From NCBI GenBank assembly GCA_041918175.1, contig JAYRWE010000088.1, forward strand, positions 146,461 to 210,460: a stretch of 64,000 nt of DNA, written 5' to 3'. The stretch comes from JABWAN01 sp041918175. Lineage in GTDB: Bacteria; Zhuqueibacterota; Zhuqueibacteria; Zhuqueibacterales; Zhuqueibacteraceae. The notes beneath the pieces are model-generated. The model saw nothing but the letters and a program-made list of their open reading frames with translations, was not told the DNA's origin and did no database searches. Shown here piece by piece: positions 34,449 through 44,400 of this stretch (within the stretch, counting starts at the first letter, position 1; each line of letters starts with the position of its first letter). The position numbers and the translations under genes are program-made.

Positions 34449-35360
34449 TCAATCCTCGGCACTCGCAAGTCTTCTCTCCCGTTGTACAAATGCGACGATA
34501 GAAGCAATGATTTCATGAATCAAGGCTTGGGGAACACCGTCCAGGTGAGAGTTTTGTGAACGCATGTCGCAGACTTCATTTACATAATCCACAACAACGA
34601 ATCGGCCATCAGGAGTCAAAGCAATTTCTGCAGAAAAGAAATCTAAGCCCGAGACTTTGGCAATCTTACTGATAATGTCGCGCATCGGAGAGAGATAAAA
34701 CTCCCGTTCCTCCGCCGCTTCCAGGAGTTGATATATATGGGTGAGATCATCCCACCACACCAGATATGTTTCTCCGAGCACAAAATAGGCGCGAAACCAA
34801 GCCCGTTTCTCGCGTAGCATGACGGGTTCAATCTTTTTTTGCACCAAATACTTTTGGCGATTCTGACTCATGCGCGCCTTAAGGATATCCGAAAGCGTTT
34901 CCGCGCCAGTGACAACTCCAACTCCGCCGCCGCCAATAGCGGGCTTGATAATGAAAGGGCGACCCAATTTATGAAAGGCCTCAATCTCGACTTTGGGCTG
35001 CTTGCTGTACGGAGAGAGAATAATTGTGAAAGGGACATCAAGCCCCGCTGCTAAAAATTCCAAATGCATCGTCGCCTTGTCCATAGCCCAATGCATAGCG
35101 GCGTAGGGATTGATGATGCGACAACCGCTGCGTTCCACTAACTGCGCGAGCGGCACAAACTCTTTAGCTGCATCCGAGCCGCGATCTAAAAAGAAGTCAA
35201 ATTGAAGCGCGCCCTTGCGAAAAAGCGCAGTGTTCTCTTCCACGTTGCCGGGATTGATCACGCAAGTAGAAAGCCCCATTTGCGTGCAAGTTGTTTGCAA
35301 TTGCTCAATGAACTCACGGTCATACTCCCATTCCCATGCGATGCCGAAAGTATATCGCAT
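34449..35360 (-). CDS. ATP-grasp ligase-like protein
   Basis: ATP-grasp protein of unknown substrate. From ATG 35360 it has 303 residues starting MRYTFGIAWEWEYDREFI; a longer frame opens at 35453. ATP-grasp features are the nucleotide-binding GRPFIIKPAIGGGGVGVV (Lys plus glycine loop), KYLVQKKIEPV, and the metal ligands near the end (FSAEIALTPDGRFVVVDYVNEVCDMRSQ, Glu then Asn). The middle resembles RimK-like amino-acid ligases and D-Ala-D-Ala ligase relatives. It diverges from the MocA-like gene, so a shared promoter region lies between 35361 and 35618. No partner reveals the product. Confidence 0.83.
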   Translation of the reverse strand: MRYTFGIAWEWEYDREFIEQLQTTCTQMGLSTCVINPGNVEENTALFRKGALQFDFFLDRGSDAAKEFVPLAQLVERSGCRIINPYAAMHWAMDKATMHLEFLAAGLDVPFTIILSPYSKQPKVEIEAFHKLGRPFIIKPAIGGGGVGVVTGAETLSDILKARMSQNRQKYLVQKKIEPVMLREKRAWFRAYFVLGETYLVWWDDLTHIYQLLEAAEEREFYLSPMRDIISKIAKVSGLDFFSAEIALTPDGRFVVVDYVNEVCDMRSQNSHLDGVPQALIHEIIASIVAFVQRERRLASAED

Positions 35361-35618
35361 GGCTGAGAGCTGTTCCAATTTTTCAGAAGAAGAGATGCCC
35401 ACTGCCGAAGCCTCATAGAATGTTATCAAAACCCTATTGATGACGACGAGCACAATATAAGTGAAAAAGCTATCGCTTCCAACCGCAGTCTCTCGATCGA
35501 AGGCGATCAGTTTTGATCACGCACTGAATTATCGTCAAACCGCCGGTTGCGATGCAATCATATATTGCGCGACAATGATATGTTTGCTAATTTCGCGCGC
35601 CAATTGGACATACTCACT

Positions 35619-36242
35619 ATGCTCGTTTCCGCTCTCGTGCTCGCCGCGGGAAAATCTTCACGCATGGCGCATCATCATAAACTCTTGCTGCCGTGGGAAA
35701 ACAAAGCGATGGTCGTGCACACGGTTGATCATTTATTGCAGGCTCAGGTTGCAGAAGTAGTCGTTGTGTTAGGATATAATGCAGATGCTGTTCGCGTAGC
35801 GCTTTCCGCTCGCCCCGTGCGATTCGTTTTCAATGAGAATTTCGCCGAAGGTATATCTACTTCTATAAAAGCCGGCCTCGCAGCCTGTCAAAAGAATAGC
35901 CATGCGTTTTTGATTTGTTTGGCAGATCAACCTTTGGTCGCGCCTGGTGAGATCAATCAACTCATTAAATGCTTGCAGCAAACTTCTTCATCCTCGATTG
36001 CAGTGCCGACATACAATGGGCAACGCGGGAACCCGGTTCTCTTTAAACAATGTCATCTCGCGGAGATGAACGAACTCATCGGCGATAGCGGTTGCAAAAC
36101 ACTTATTCGGCAACACGAGCATGAAGTGCTGGAAGTGACAATGCCAAGCGACCACGTGCTGCGCGATGTTGATACCTGGGAGGAGTATCAAGCACTCACG
36201 AGTGTGATGCAAAGCAATTCCACGAATCAAGTGCTGCTTTAA
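35619..36242 (+). CDS. MocA-like nucleotidyltransferase (molybdenum-cofactor cytidylyltransferase type)
   Basis: 208-residue nucleotidyltransferase from ATG 35619. The signature is VLAAGKSSRMAHHHKLLLPW (residues about 6-25, LAAGxSxRM), then VVVLGYNADAVRVAL, ISTSIKAGL and LICLADQPLV (metal Asp), and NPVLFKQ with IGDSGCKTLI near the end. This is the MocA/MobA-like set that makes molybdopterin cytosine dinucleotide for xanthine-dehydrogenase-type enzymes. No molybdoenzyme is in the window, so the exact nucleotide is a guess. The frame extends to 35547 but those residues are not protein-like. First of the + run to 40049. Confidence 0.85.
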   Translation: MLVSALVLAAGKSSRMAHHHKLLLPWENKAMVVHTVDHLLQAQVAEVVVVLGYNADAVRVALSARPVRFVFNENFAEGISTSIKAGLAACQKNSHAFLICLADQPLVAPGEINQLIKCLQQTSSSSIAVPTYNGQRGNPVLFKQCHLAEMNELIGDSGCKTLIRQHEHEVLEVTMPSDHVLRDVDTWEEYQALTSVMQSNSTNQVLL

Positions 36243-36257
36243 AACTCAAGGAGCCGT

Positions 36258-36614
36258 ATGGAAACGAAGACCACCAAAACGCGCAAGTATCGCGCAGACA
36301 TGAATGAGAAAATTCTCACGAGCGGCTTTAAAGATTATCAAAAATTCTTTGCGCTGGATAACAAAGCCTACCTCGAAGGCAAAGTGCCGGTAAAGTACAA
36401 AGAGATGATGGGCCTCGTGGGTAGCATGGTGTTGCGCTGCAACGATTGCATTTTCTATCATCTCGACCGCTGCGTAACCGAAGGCGTCACGCGCGAAGAG
36501 TTGCACGAAGCCATGAACATTGCGCTCATTGTCGGCGGCTCCATCGTCATTCCGCACTTGCGCTATGCGTTTGAGATGATGGATGAATTGTTTGCGGAAG
36601 AAAAAACGAAGTGA
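36258..36614 (+). CDS. Carboxymuconolactone decarboxylase / AhpD-like protein
   Basis: 118-residue all-helical CMD-family protein. The core is KYKEMMGLVGSMVLRCNDCIFYHLDRCVTEGVTREELHEAM with the redox CxxC (Cys-Asn-Asp-Cys) and the following conserved His, then a helix ending IPHLRYAFEMMDEL. Such proteins act as AhpD-type disulfide partners in peroxide defence or as decarboxylases; the CxxC/His pair favours the redox group. Its stop lies 23 bases before the best start of the next gene, so it is probably in one operon with the MocA-like gene upstream (15 bases). Confidence 0.88.
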   Translation: METKTTKTRKYRADMNEKILTSGFKDYQKFFALDNKAYLEGKVPVKYKEMMGLVGSMVLRCNDCIFYHLDRCVTEGVTREELHEAMNIALIVGGSIVIPHLRYAFEMMDELFAEEKTK

Positions 36615-36637
36615 TAAACTACTACCCGGTAGGTAAC

Positions 36638-37703
36638 ATGCGCAAACAGAAGCTTTTTGCTTTAGCAGCCCTAATGCTCTCAGGTTTGAATTGGCACTGT
36701 GAGCATTATGCGCTTGATCCGGAGACATTTCACCGGTATCAAATAGCTTATTTATCCGGAATGAGTATCTGGGTTGTAAACGATGACGCCAGCTTGCCCA
36801 ATGCGGTCGCTGGAGGCGAGGGCACTTACATTACTCGCGCGGTGTGGTCGCCGGACGGAACCCGCTTCGCATTTGCATGGGAGCGAGAAGGGGATATGGA
36901 AATTTATGTTACGGATGCCGATGGCGGGAATTTGACGCAACGCACTCACCACAAAGGTTATGATTCAAATAATCCGTGCTGGTCGCCTGATGGAAGCCAG
37001 ATTGTATTTGATTCAAATGAAACCGGGAATCGAGAAATTTATGTTATGAGTTCGACCGGCAGTAGCGCCCGCCGGCTCACTTTTGATGCGCACGACGACG
37101 TTCTCCCGCAGTGGTCTCCGGATGGCCAGAATATCTTGTTTGTCAGATATTTCATTCCTGGAAGTGATATCTTCATCATTAAACCGGATGGTTCGGGCTT
37201 GAAGCAATTAACTCACGCCAACGGCTTCATCACACGGGATGCACGATGGTCGTTTGATGGGTCGAAAATCGCATTTACTAGTTATCAGTCAGGGGTTTTA
37301 CATATATACGTCATGAACTCCGACGGTTCGCAAGAAAGGCAAATTACAACAAACGCGCCTATCATTGTTTCGAACTTGGAGTGGTCACCTCGAACACTGC
37401 AACTTTTATTCGCTTCGCTGTCGGCTTCAAGTGATCAAATATATTATGATGAAGTATATCTTGTAAACGCGGATGGAACTGGTTTAAAAAAAAATGCCGC
37501 TAGCCAAGGCACGCTATTCTGGAATGACGTGGTCGCCCAATGGCAAGAGCATTGCCTTTTACTCCCCTGTAAGTGTGGCTGACGGACTCAATCATGTTTT
37601 TGTGATGCATGCTGACGGCGGCAATATCAGCCAAATCACTTTTGGTGCGCGCAGTTGTGCTTTTCCAAGTTGGTCCCCTAAAATTCAAACCGGAACCTTA
37701 TAA
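36638..37703 (+). CDS. TolB-like WD40/PD40 beta-propeller protein, frameshifted in an A9 run
   Basis: Secreted or periplasmic six-bladed propeller with recurrent WSPDG blades (VWSPDGTRFAF, CWSPDGSQIVF, QWSPDGQNILF, RWSFDGSKIAF, EWSPRTLQLLF) linked by DADGGNL-like turns, as in TolB and PD40 proteins. The start is ATG 36638 with GGTAGGTAAC upstream (a GTG 36611 start would overlap the preceding gene). After NADGTGLKK the frame is lost at A9 (37486-37494). The other frame gives MPLAKARYSGMTWSPNGKSI, HADGGNISQITFGAR and SWSPK, that is, the missing last blade, to the stop at 37701-37703. Removing one A would restore it, by slippage, a sequence error or a true mutation. Confidence 0.85.
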
Positions 37704-37716
37704 ACTCGAAGCTGTC

Positions 37717-38490
37717 ATGATGCTTTCAATTCAACCCGTTGTTTCCGTCGCTGCTTTGCACAAATCTTTTCATCACAACCAGGTTCTAAACGGCGTGACT
37801 CTCGATATCGCCGCGCGCGAGTTGACTGTGCTCATTGGGCCTTCGGGCTGCGGCAAATCAACTTTTCTGCGTTGTCTTAATGGCCTGGAATTGCTTGACG
37901 AAGGTCGTATCACGATTGGCGAGATTACGCTTGAGCGTGCGCACAAATCTGCTGCACCGAGCAAGGATTTTCATAAAAATACGCGGACACTGCGCACTCA
38001 AGTGGGGATGGTCTTTCAAAGCTTCAATCTCTTTCCTCATTTGACGGTATTCGAAAACATCGCACTCGCGCCGCGTGTGGTAAAGGGCGTGGATGAAGCA
38101 CTAACGAGGAATAAAGCGCTTGCTTTGCTCGCAAAAGTCGGCTTATCCACGCATGCGAATCATTATCCCTCACAACTTTCCGGCGGGCAGCAACAACGAG
38201 CTGCGATTGCTCGTGCGCTGGCTATGGAACCGAAGGTTATGCTTTATGATGAGCCGACTTCCGCACTTGATCCGGGCTTGGTTGATGAAGTGTTGAGTGT
38301 GATGAAGGCGCTCGACGAGGAGGGCATGACGCAAATCGTGGTCACACACGAAATGCGTTTCGCGCGCGACGTTGCAGACAAAGTTGTGTACTTTGAAGCC
38401 GGCAATATTGTTGAAACTGGTTCGCCAGAAAAAATCTTTTCCGCGCCGGAAGACGAGCGCACGCGAAAATTTTTGAAACGCTATTTGTGA
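37717..38490 (+). CDS. glnQ: Polar amino-acid ABC transporter ATP-binding protein GlnQ-like
   Basis: ATPase of a glutamine/polar amino-acid importer. From ATG 37717 it has 257 residues: Walker A GPSGCGKST (41-49), Q-loop MVFQSFNLFPHLTV, ABC signature LSGGQQQR, Walker B VMLYDEPTSALDP and H-loop VTHEMRFA. The open frame back to 37609 overlaps the propeller gene and is not used. A second ATG at 37720 is equally possible. The permease-receptor fusion follows by 38 bases. Confidence 0.93.
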   Translation: MMLSIQPVVSVAALHKSFHHNQVLNGVTLDIAARELTVLIGPSGCGKSTFLRCLNGLELLDEGRITIGEITLERAHKSAAPSKDFHKNTRTLRTQVGMVFQSFNLFPHLTVFENIALAPRVVKGVDEALTRNKALALLAKVGLSTHANHYPSQLSGGQQQRAAIARALAMEPKVMLYDEPTSALDPGLVDEVLSVMKALDEEGMTQIVVTHEMRFARDVADKVVYFEAGNIVETGSPEKIFSAPEDERTRKFLKRYL

Positions 38491-38528
38491 TCATCAACCT
38501 CAAGTTGATTCATTGAGAAAGACAATTC

Positions 38529-40049
38529 ATGCCGCGTATTCTCTTTTTTCTCGCTCTACTCCTTTGCGGTTTTACTGCAACGGCCCATGCGCAAACCGAA
38601 TCAGCGCCGTTGCGTTGGGCTGCGGATTCCGAAGGCGGTGCGCCCTTCGTTTTTCCTGCGCATGAAGATCCCGAACGGTTGGTCGGGTTCGAATACGATC
38701 TCGTGCAGGCGCTTGCCGAAGCACTTCAACGCGAGCCGGTCTTCACGCAAAGCCAGTGGGACGGGCTCGTGCCCGGGCTCGAAGTGGATAATTACGATCT
38801 CGTCGTCAATGGCCTCGAAATCACTGCCGATCGCGCGGAGGTTATCAATTTTTCCACACCCTACTACGTCACCTTCGAACAACTGACCGTGCGCAAGAAT
38901 ACGTATGACATTAATAGTCTGGATGATTGCGTCGGCAAAGTAGTGGGCACGTTAAAAGCTTCATTGGCTGAGCGTATTCTGCAAGCCAATCCCGGCATTG
39001 AGATTCGCGCATACGACGGACAAATCACCGCATATGAAGATCTCGCGCTCGGCCGGCTCGATGCCGTGCTCATGGATCATCCTATCGCGTTGTATTACGG
39101 CGCAACGAACCCGGCATTGAAATTTGCAGGGCAGCCCATCGGCCGTATGGAGTATGGTATCGGTCTGCGCAAATCCGACAAGGCGCTTCTACACGAAATC
39201 AATCTCGCGCTCGAGCAACTCAAAAAGGACGCCACGCTGCGCCGCATCTACGAGCGCTGGAATATGTGGACGCCGATGATGGCGGAATTTTTCGACGACT
39301 ATAAACCTTCGCAAACGCAGCCCGAGGGTTGGCAGGAATTTTTGCGCGGCATCGGCGGGGAGAAGACCTGGCAACAACAAGCACAACAATACCTCAGTTA
39401 TGTACCGCTGCTTGCGCGCGGCGCCGTGATAACGCTGGCTTTGTCCGTTACCTCTATGATCCTTGCCGTCATTCTAGGATTGCTGTTAGCGCTGTTACGA
39501 CTTTATACACCGCCACCGCTTTCTACTTTCGCGGTGATCTATATCGAAGTAATTCGGGGTACGCCGCTGTTGATTCAACTGTTTATCATTTATTTTGGGT
39601 TGACCAAAATCGGATTGCCGCTCACTCCGTTTGTTGCCGCCGTTGCAGGTTTGGCGCTAAATTATGCAGCGTATGAAGCCGAGAATTATCGCGCTGGCAT
39701 CATTTCCATTCCGCGCAGCCAAATGGAAGCCGCACTTGCGCTTGGCATGACGCGCTGGCAAGCGCTACGTTACGTCATCGTGCCGCAAGCCATGCGGCTC
39801 GTACTGCCGCCAGTGACGAACGATTTTATCTCGTTGATCAAAGACTCTTCACTTGTTTCGGTGATTACGATGGTCGAACTTACGCGCGAATACGGCCGAT
39901 TGGCAAGTATTCATTTCGATTATCTTGGCATCGGCTTGCTCACTGCGGCAATGTATTTTCTCATCGGATTGCCTTTCGTGCGCCTCGCCCGTTGGGCGGA
40001 AGAGTATTTTTCATTGGACAAGCGCGCGACAACTGCACCGAAAGTATAA
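38529..40049 (+). CDS. Fused amino-acid receptor-permease of the GlnH-GlnP type
   Basis: 506 residues combining both other importer parts in one chain. A signal peptide (about 1-21, ending TAHA) is followed by a type II periplasmic receptor domain (about 25-250: PERLVGFEYDLVQALAEALQ, DLVVNGLEITADRAEVINFSTPYY, LALGRLDAVLMDHPIALYY). Then comes the HisM/GlnP permease domain (about 285-495) with IEVIRGTPLLIQLFIIYFGL and the EAA loop EAALALGMTRWQALRYVIVPQAMR. With GlnQ it makes a complete two-gene importer, so the receptor is tethered. A bidirectional terminator follows 28 bases on. Confidence 0.94.
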   Translation: MPRILFFLALLLCGFTATAHAQTESAPLRWAADSEGGAPFVFPAHEDPERLVGFEYDLVQALAEALQREPVFTQSQWDGLVPGLEVDNYDLVVNGLEITADRAEVINFSTPYYVTFEQLTVRKNTYDINSLDDCVGKVVGTLKASLAERILQANPGIEIRAYDGQITAYEDLALGRLDAVLMDHPIALYYGATNPALKFAGQPIGRMEYGIGLRKSDKALLHEINLALEQLKKDATLRRIYERWNMWTPMMAEFFDDYKPSQTQPEGWQEFLRGIGGEKTWQQQAQQYLSYVPLLARGAVITLALSVTSMILAVILGLLLALLRLYTPPPLSTFAVIYIEVIRGTPLLIQLFIIYFGLTKIGLPLTPFVAAVAGLALNYAAYEAENYRAGIISIPRSQMEAALALGMTRWQALRYVIVPQAMRLVLPPVTNDFISLIKDSSLVSVITMVELTREYGRLASIHFDYLGIGLLTAAMYFLIGLPFVRLARWAEEYFSLDKRATTAPKV

Positions 40050-40076
40050 AGCTCGTTTTACAGGTTAGGCGTAAAA

Positions 40077-40122
40077 TAAAAAAGCCTCGTTCGACTTTCC
40101 TAGTCAAACGAGGCTTTTTAGC
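40077..40122. terminator. Bidirectional rho-independent terminator
   Basis: AAAAAGCCTCGTT and its inverted copy AACGAGGCTTTTT form the outer stem, with an inner GACT/AGTC pair and a short loop. A and T runs flank both sides. It lies between the convergent receptor-permease gene (stop 40049) and the lytic transglycosylase (stop 40137). Confidence 0.93.
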
Positions 40123-40136
40123 TGTATCAAGGTCAC

Positions 40137-40856
40137 TTACATTGTCATGAGGCGGTACTGTTCGTAAATCTTGCGCACGGAGGGAATGTAGTTCGCAGTT
40201 TCTTCCCAAAGAACACCTTGCGCGTAATTTTGCTTGATCCATTTTGCAGCCATGCGCGGACCACCGTTATATGCAGCCAAGCCACCGTCCAAACTGTACT
40301 CCGCAATCAATGAAGACAGATAACGGCATCCCAAGCGAATGTTATTGACCGGGTCAAAGAGCACTTGTTCGCTGGAAGTCCAATTCAAGCCTTCATAAGA
40401 AGCGAGATACATGCCGGTGTTCGGCATGATTTGCATCAAACCCATGGCGCCGACATGCGAAACCACTTGCGGGTTCCAGGTCTTAGCGCTTTCGTGGGTG
40501 ATAGTCGCGCAGATGAGGTCAATATCGAGATTACGATATTTCAAGCTCATCTCATAGATCGTGTTCGCGATTTCGTATTTTTGACTCGACTCCATTTGCG
40601 GATTGAAGAGATCAATAATCGCGATCACTTTTTTGATGCTATACTGACGAATGCTATCGATATTCATCTGCGACGATAGCTCGTTCATCGTTCTTTCCAA
40701 TTGACTGATCTTTGCACTTTGCTGTTGGGAAAGAGTATAGTATCGCACGCTAAAATACGTCGCCGTCGCACACGCACCGACCAAAATGACAGACAGGACG
40801 ACTCGGGAGATGTGCAATCTTTTTAGAATGGAATCTCCACGACGTTCTGTTGACAT
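40137..40856 (-). CDS. Membrane-anchored lytic transglycosylase (SLT family)
   Basis: Cleaves peptidoglycan glycan strands to anhydro-muropeptides. From ATG 40856, chosen because GGAGGT lies six bases upstream (the longer frame to 40868 contains that ribosome site), it has 239 residues. It has an N-terminal membrane helix (about 18-40), a short coiled coil (QQQSAKISQLERTMNELSSQM), then the SLT domain. That domain holds catalytic Glu in THESAKTWNP, then SHVGAMGLMQIMPNT and YNGGPRMAAKW, and the C-terminal NYIPSVRKIYEQYR typical of MltE/SltY-type folds. It is an inner-membrane-tethered remodelling enzyme, alone in its unit. Confidence 0.92.
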   Translation of the reverse strand: MSTERRGDSILKRLHISRVVLSVILVGACATATYFSVRYYTLSQQQSAKISQLERTMNELSSQMNIDSIRQYSIKKVIAIIDLFNPQMESSQKYEIANTIYEMSLKYRNLDIDLICATITHESAKTWNPQVVSHVGAMGLMQIMPNTGMYLASYEGLNWTSSEQVLFDPVNNIRLGCRYLSSLIAEYSLDGGLAAYNGGPRMAAKWIKQNYAQGVLWEETANYIPSVRKIYEQYRLMTM

Positions 40857-41417
40857 TTTTACCTCCAATATATGTTCGACCTACGGAATTAACTTGAATC
40901 GAAGTAACGCTTGGAATCTTTTGTTCACTGGGACAGCCGGATGGATTTAAAACGACTCCATTTTTTGCAAGTGATATGCCACTCGCCCGTTTTACACATT
41001 TATAGATGCTTACCTGGGTGCTATACTCTCATCTGCTTTTTCCAGTGAGCAAGACTCAATCACTTTTCTATCAGGTTGCCGAAAATCGACCACCTAAAAA
41101 CAAAATGCGCCGTTGAGGCGCAAATGATGATTTTTGAGAGATTTTATTCTATAATTCCAATGAAAACCTAATCCATCTCCCTTTAAATGCAGAATCAAAC
41201 TTGAGGTTGTGTTATTTTTTTGAGCATGATAAAATCTCAAACCTTTTTATAGCCGATATGCTACAGCATCGTAAAAATCAGGGCGGTATAATAGAGAATT
41301 GCCCCAGGCCATGCAAGAATTATTTTCGTACCTCACTTTTAAGCTAGCAAGAGAATATTTATGCTATTTCCCAAACGTTTAAAATACATGCCTTAAACCC
41401 GCTTTTGGTGTCAAAAT
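40857..41417. other. Gene-free stretch of 561 bases
   Basis: A/T-rich sequence without a protein-like frame. It should hold the promoter of the lytic transglycosylase and contains the hairpin terminator of the lamin-tail gene (41095-41122). I see nothing else I can support. Confidence 0.5.
41095..41122 (-). terminator. Rho-independent terminator, minus strand
   Basis: On the minus strand TGCGCC-TCAAC-GGCGCA is followed directly by TTTTGTTTTTAG. It is about 300 bases after the stop of the lamin-tail gene (41418), which would then have a long 3' untranslated region. Confidence 0.75.
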
Positions 41418-44400
41418 TTAATTCATAGTGCGTGCAAGTACGATTGTAGTTTTAGCCGAAATCAAGACCCCCTGTTCCGCACGTATCGCTTGCATGTATG
41501 CAACATATAACCCGGTGCGAACCGGGTTGCCTTGCTCATCGCGCCCATTCCATATGGCTTCACTACGCGCACCAGCCGCACTGCTTCTTAACAGGTGGCG
41601 AATCAAACGTCCTCGTAAATCATAAATCTTCAAATCTACCGTAGCAATTGCTGTGGGTAAGTTCATTTGAAAAACGGCAAAATCGTCGACACCATCTTCA
41701 TCGGGCGAGAATGGGCTCGGTGAAACGGAGAGAGAGACTGAACTGGGGATGACTTCTGTAAAGATCGAATTGGACCGGCCCGGAGTCGCCCCCAAACGTT
41801 CGACACACGTACTCCAGTTGCTGCTATCCTGTGTTCCCAAGTTGGGATTGATGCGCTCCAAAGAAAGTCCCGACGCGCCGCCCCAATTCGAAGTGAAGCG
41901 GAGGCTGTCTTGCCTCCCGCCATTATAATCAAATACGCTAATGCTTTCTTCGTCATTATTGAGCGTCAGCCATTTGGGAATTTGAATGTGAAGGGCCTCG
42001 CGTTCCAACAACTGTACATTCCCGCGAGATGAAACCACGGCAAAACTTCCTGGGGCGAGCATCAACGTCGTGTCCGGAAAAGTGGTCGGCGCGCTCGTCT
42101 CCGCATCTTTCCAAAACCACGCGGACAAATCAACGGCAGTGGTGCTCCGATTGAAAAGCTCGAACCACTCAACCTCATTGCTGCGCGCCTCATAATAGAT
42201 TTCATTGATGATCACGGACTTGGGCGAATAACCAATCGGCAGCGTCGCCGTCGCGCGGTTATTATCGCTCACCAGATCGCGTGCTTCCCGTGTTTCAACG
42301 AGAATCGCATGCTTGCCCGCAGGCGGCTGCGGCCAGGCAAGTGCCACGAGCACGGAATCTTCGGAAGGCAATTCGCCATTCACACGCACCTCGCCCAAAG
42401 GCATCCAGTTTTGCGAACCGGTCATAGCGTAAGAGAAAAATGTGGAAACCCTCTCGAGCGCGCGACGTCCGCGATTGACGAGCCATGCTTGAAGCTGAAC
42501 ATTCTCTCCCGATTTGGGCCGCACCGGCGCGAAATGCAACGCCCGCACTTCAATGTCGTATTCGCGCGGGCTGACGCTATTGAATGCCGCCGGCGTTGCG
42601 CCTCGCGCAGCAACGCTCGCTTGCCAATTGTTCTTTTTGTTGTCACGCTCAAACCAAATTTTCTCAATTGACCGGCCTCGCTCGCCCCAATCGCCTTCAT
42701 ACACGAGCGAATCAATCACATTGCCGTTGAGATCGCGCAACCGCACAATCTCGCCGCTTTGATTCAACGCAGGAAAATTTTGCAATACGATGACGGCGCT
42801 GTCCGGCAAATGGTACTGCGCAGCCAGTGACGATGACGAAGCGAGCACACGAAAGCTTCGCGGCGGAATCGCAATCTCAGTCGCAATCATTGCGCGGCTC
42901 TGCGCTTCATCTTCTAAAAACCACTTGCACAACAACACTGCAGCATTGTTCGGATTAAAAATTTCCACCCACTCCACTTCGCCCTCGGGCGGATCAAACA
43001 TGACTTCATTGAGCACCAATGTGCGCGGCGCAAATCCCACATTCACTTGCGCGAACGCGCGATTGTTTTCGGCAACGAGGTCGAGACTCGTCTTTACTTC
43101 CGCCATGAGTTGAATTTTTCCCGCAGGCGGAGATTGCCACATGAAGTGCACGGCGGCGGAATCTTCAGGCACAAGCTCTTGCGCGAAAAAGATCGTCGTT
43201 AAGATTGGCGCTGTCTCCCAATTCGTTGCGGCAAGCGTGTCATAGCGCATGGTCACGGAAAAATCCGCGAGCGCATTGCGGCCAGTGTTGCGCACCATCG
43301 CTTCGATGCGCACTGCCTCGCCAAACTGCGGCTGTTCCGGCTCGAAACGCAGCGGGCTAATTTCAAGATCATACTCACGCGGGCTGACGCTGTTGAACGC
43401 GCCCGGCGTTGCGCCGCGCAGGCCGCGGCTCGGCAGCCAATTGCGTTGCAGGTTCGCGCGCTCGTGCCAAATCTTTTCAATCGACTTGCCGGTCTCGCCC
43501 CATTCGCTCTCGTATGCAATCGAGTCAATCACTGCGCCGCTGAAATCGCGCAGCACAATCGCGTCGCCGCTGTTGTTGAGCGCAGGCATCTTGTTGAGAA
43601 GGATGATCGCAGTATCCGGCAGATTAAAAATGCCGCCCAACTCTTTCGACGCCGTCAGCACGCGATACCGCTGGGGCGGAATAAAAATCGTCTGCGTGAT
43701 TGCACCTTTACCGCCGCTTTCATCCTCAATCAACCACTCGGGCAAAGGCACGCTGAAGCTTTGCGGATTGTAAATCTCAATCCACTCCGGCTGCTCTCTC
43801 GCCGGCTCGAACATGATCTCATTCATAACCACAAGCTCGCGTCTCCAACTCACGGCAATCGGCACCGAAGTCGTGTCGTTGCGTGCATTCATGTCGTTTG
43901 CAATTGCCAGCGTGGCGAGCAGATTATATCGACCCGATTGCAGTGCCGGCGCGTTGAAAGCGAGTCGCAGCGTGTCGTCACTCGCAATCGTTTGGGTGGA
44001 AGCGATGTCGCCGAGATAAACCGGTACGCCAAACTCTCGCCCGCGCGGAATCAAATCAAAATCCACGGCAATGCCCGAAAGTGTTTCGCGGCCCACGTTG
44101 CGCACGAGCACGGAGATGACCGCGGGCATATTCTCGCGCAAAGGATACGGCGTGAGCGCAAGGCTCTGCGCCGCCAATCCGCCGTCGATTTGCGCGCGCG
44201 ACACCGAGTTTGTAAAGCCCGGAGTGCCATCGACACGCAATGCGTTCGCCCAATTCGAAGCAGAGTCATCTTCGCTCAACTCGATCTTCTCCTCCGAAAT
44301 GCCATCCGCGTTGCCGAGCGAATACGTGTATTGCGCAATAGTATCGCCCTCCGCACTCACCAACATTATTGTCTCCGCGGTGCTATTCGAGAGGCCGCCG

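Noticed and set aside
34353..34559. 68-residue + strand frame in the long gap
   Set aside because: No ribosome site, overlaps the end of the ATP-grasp gene, no motif.
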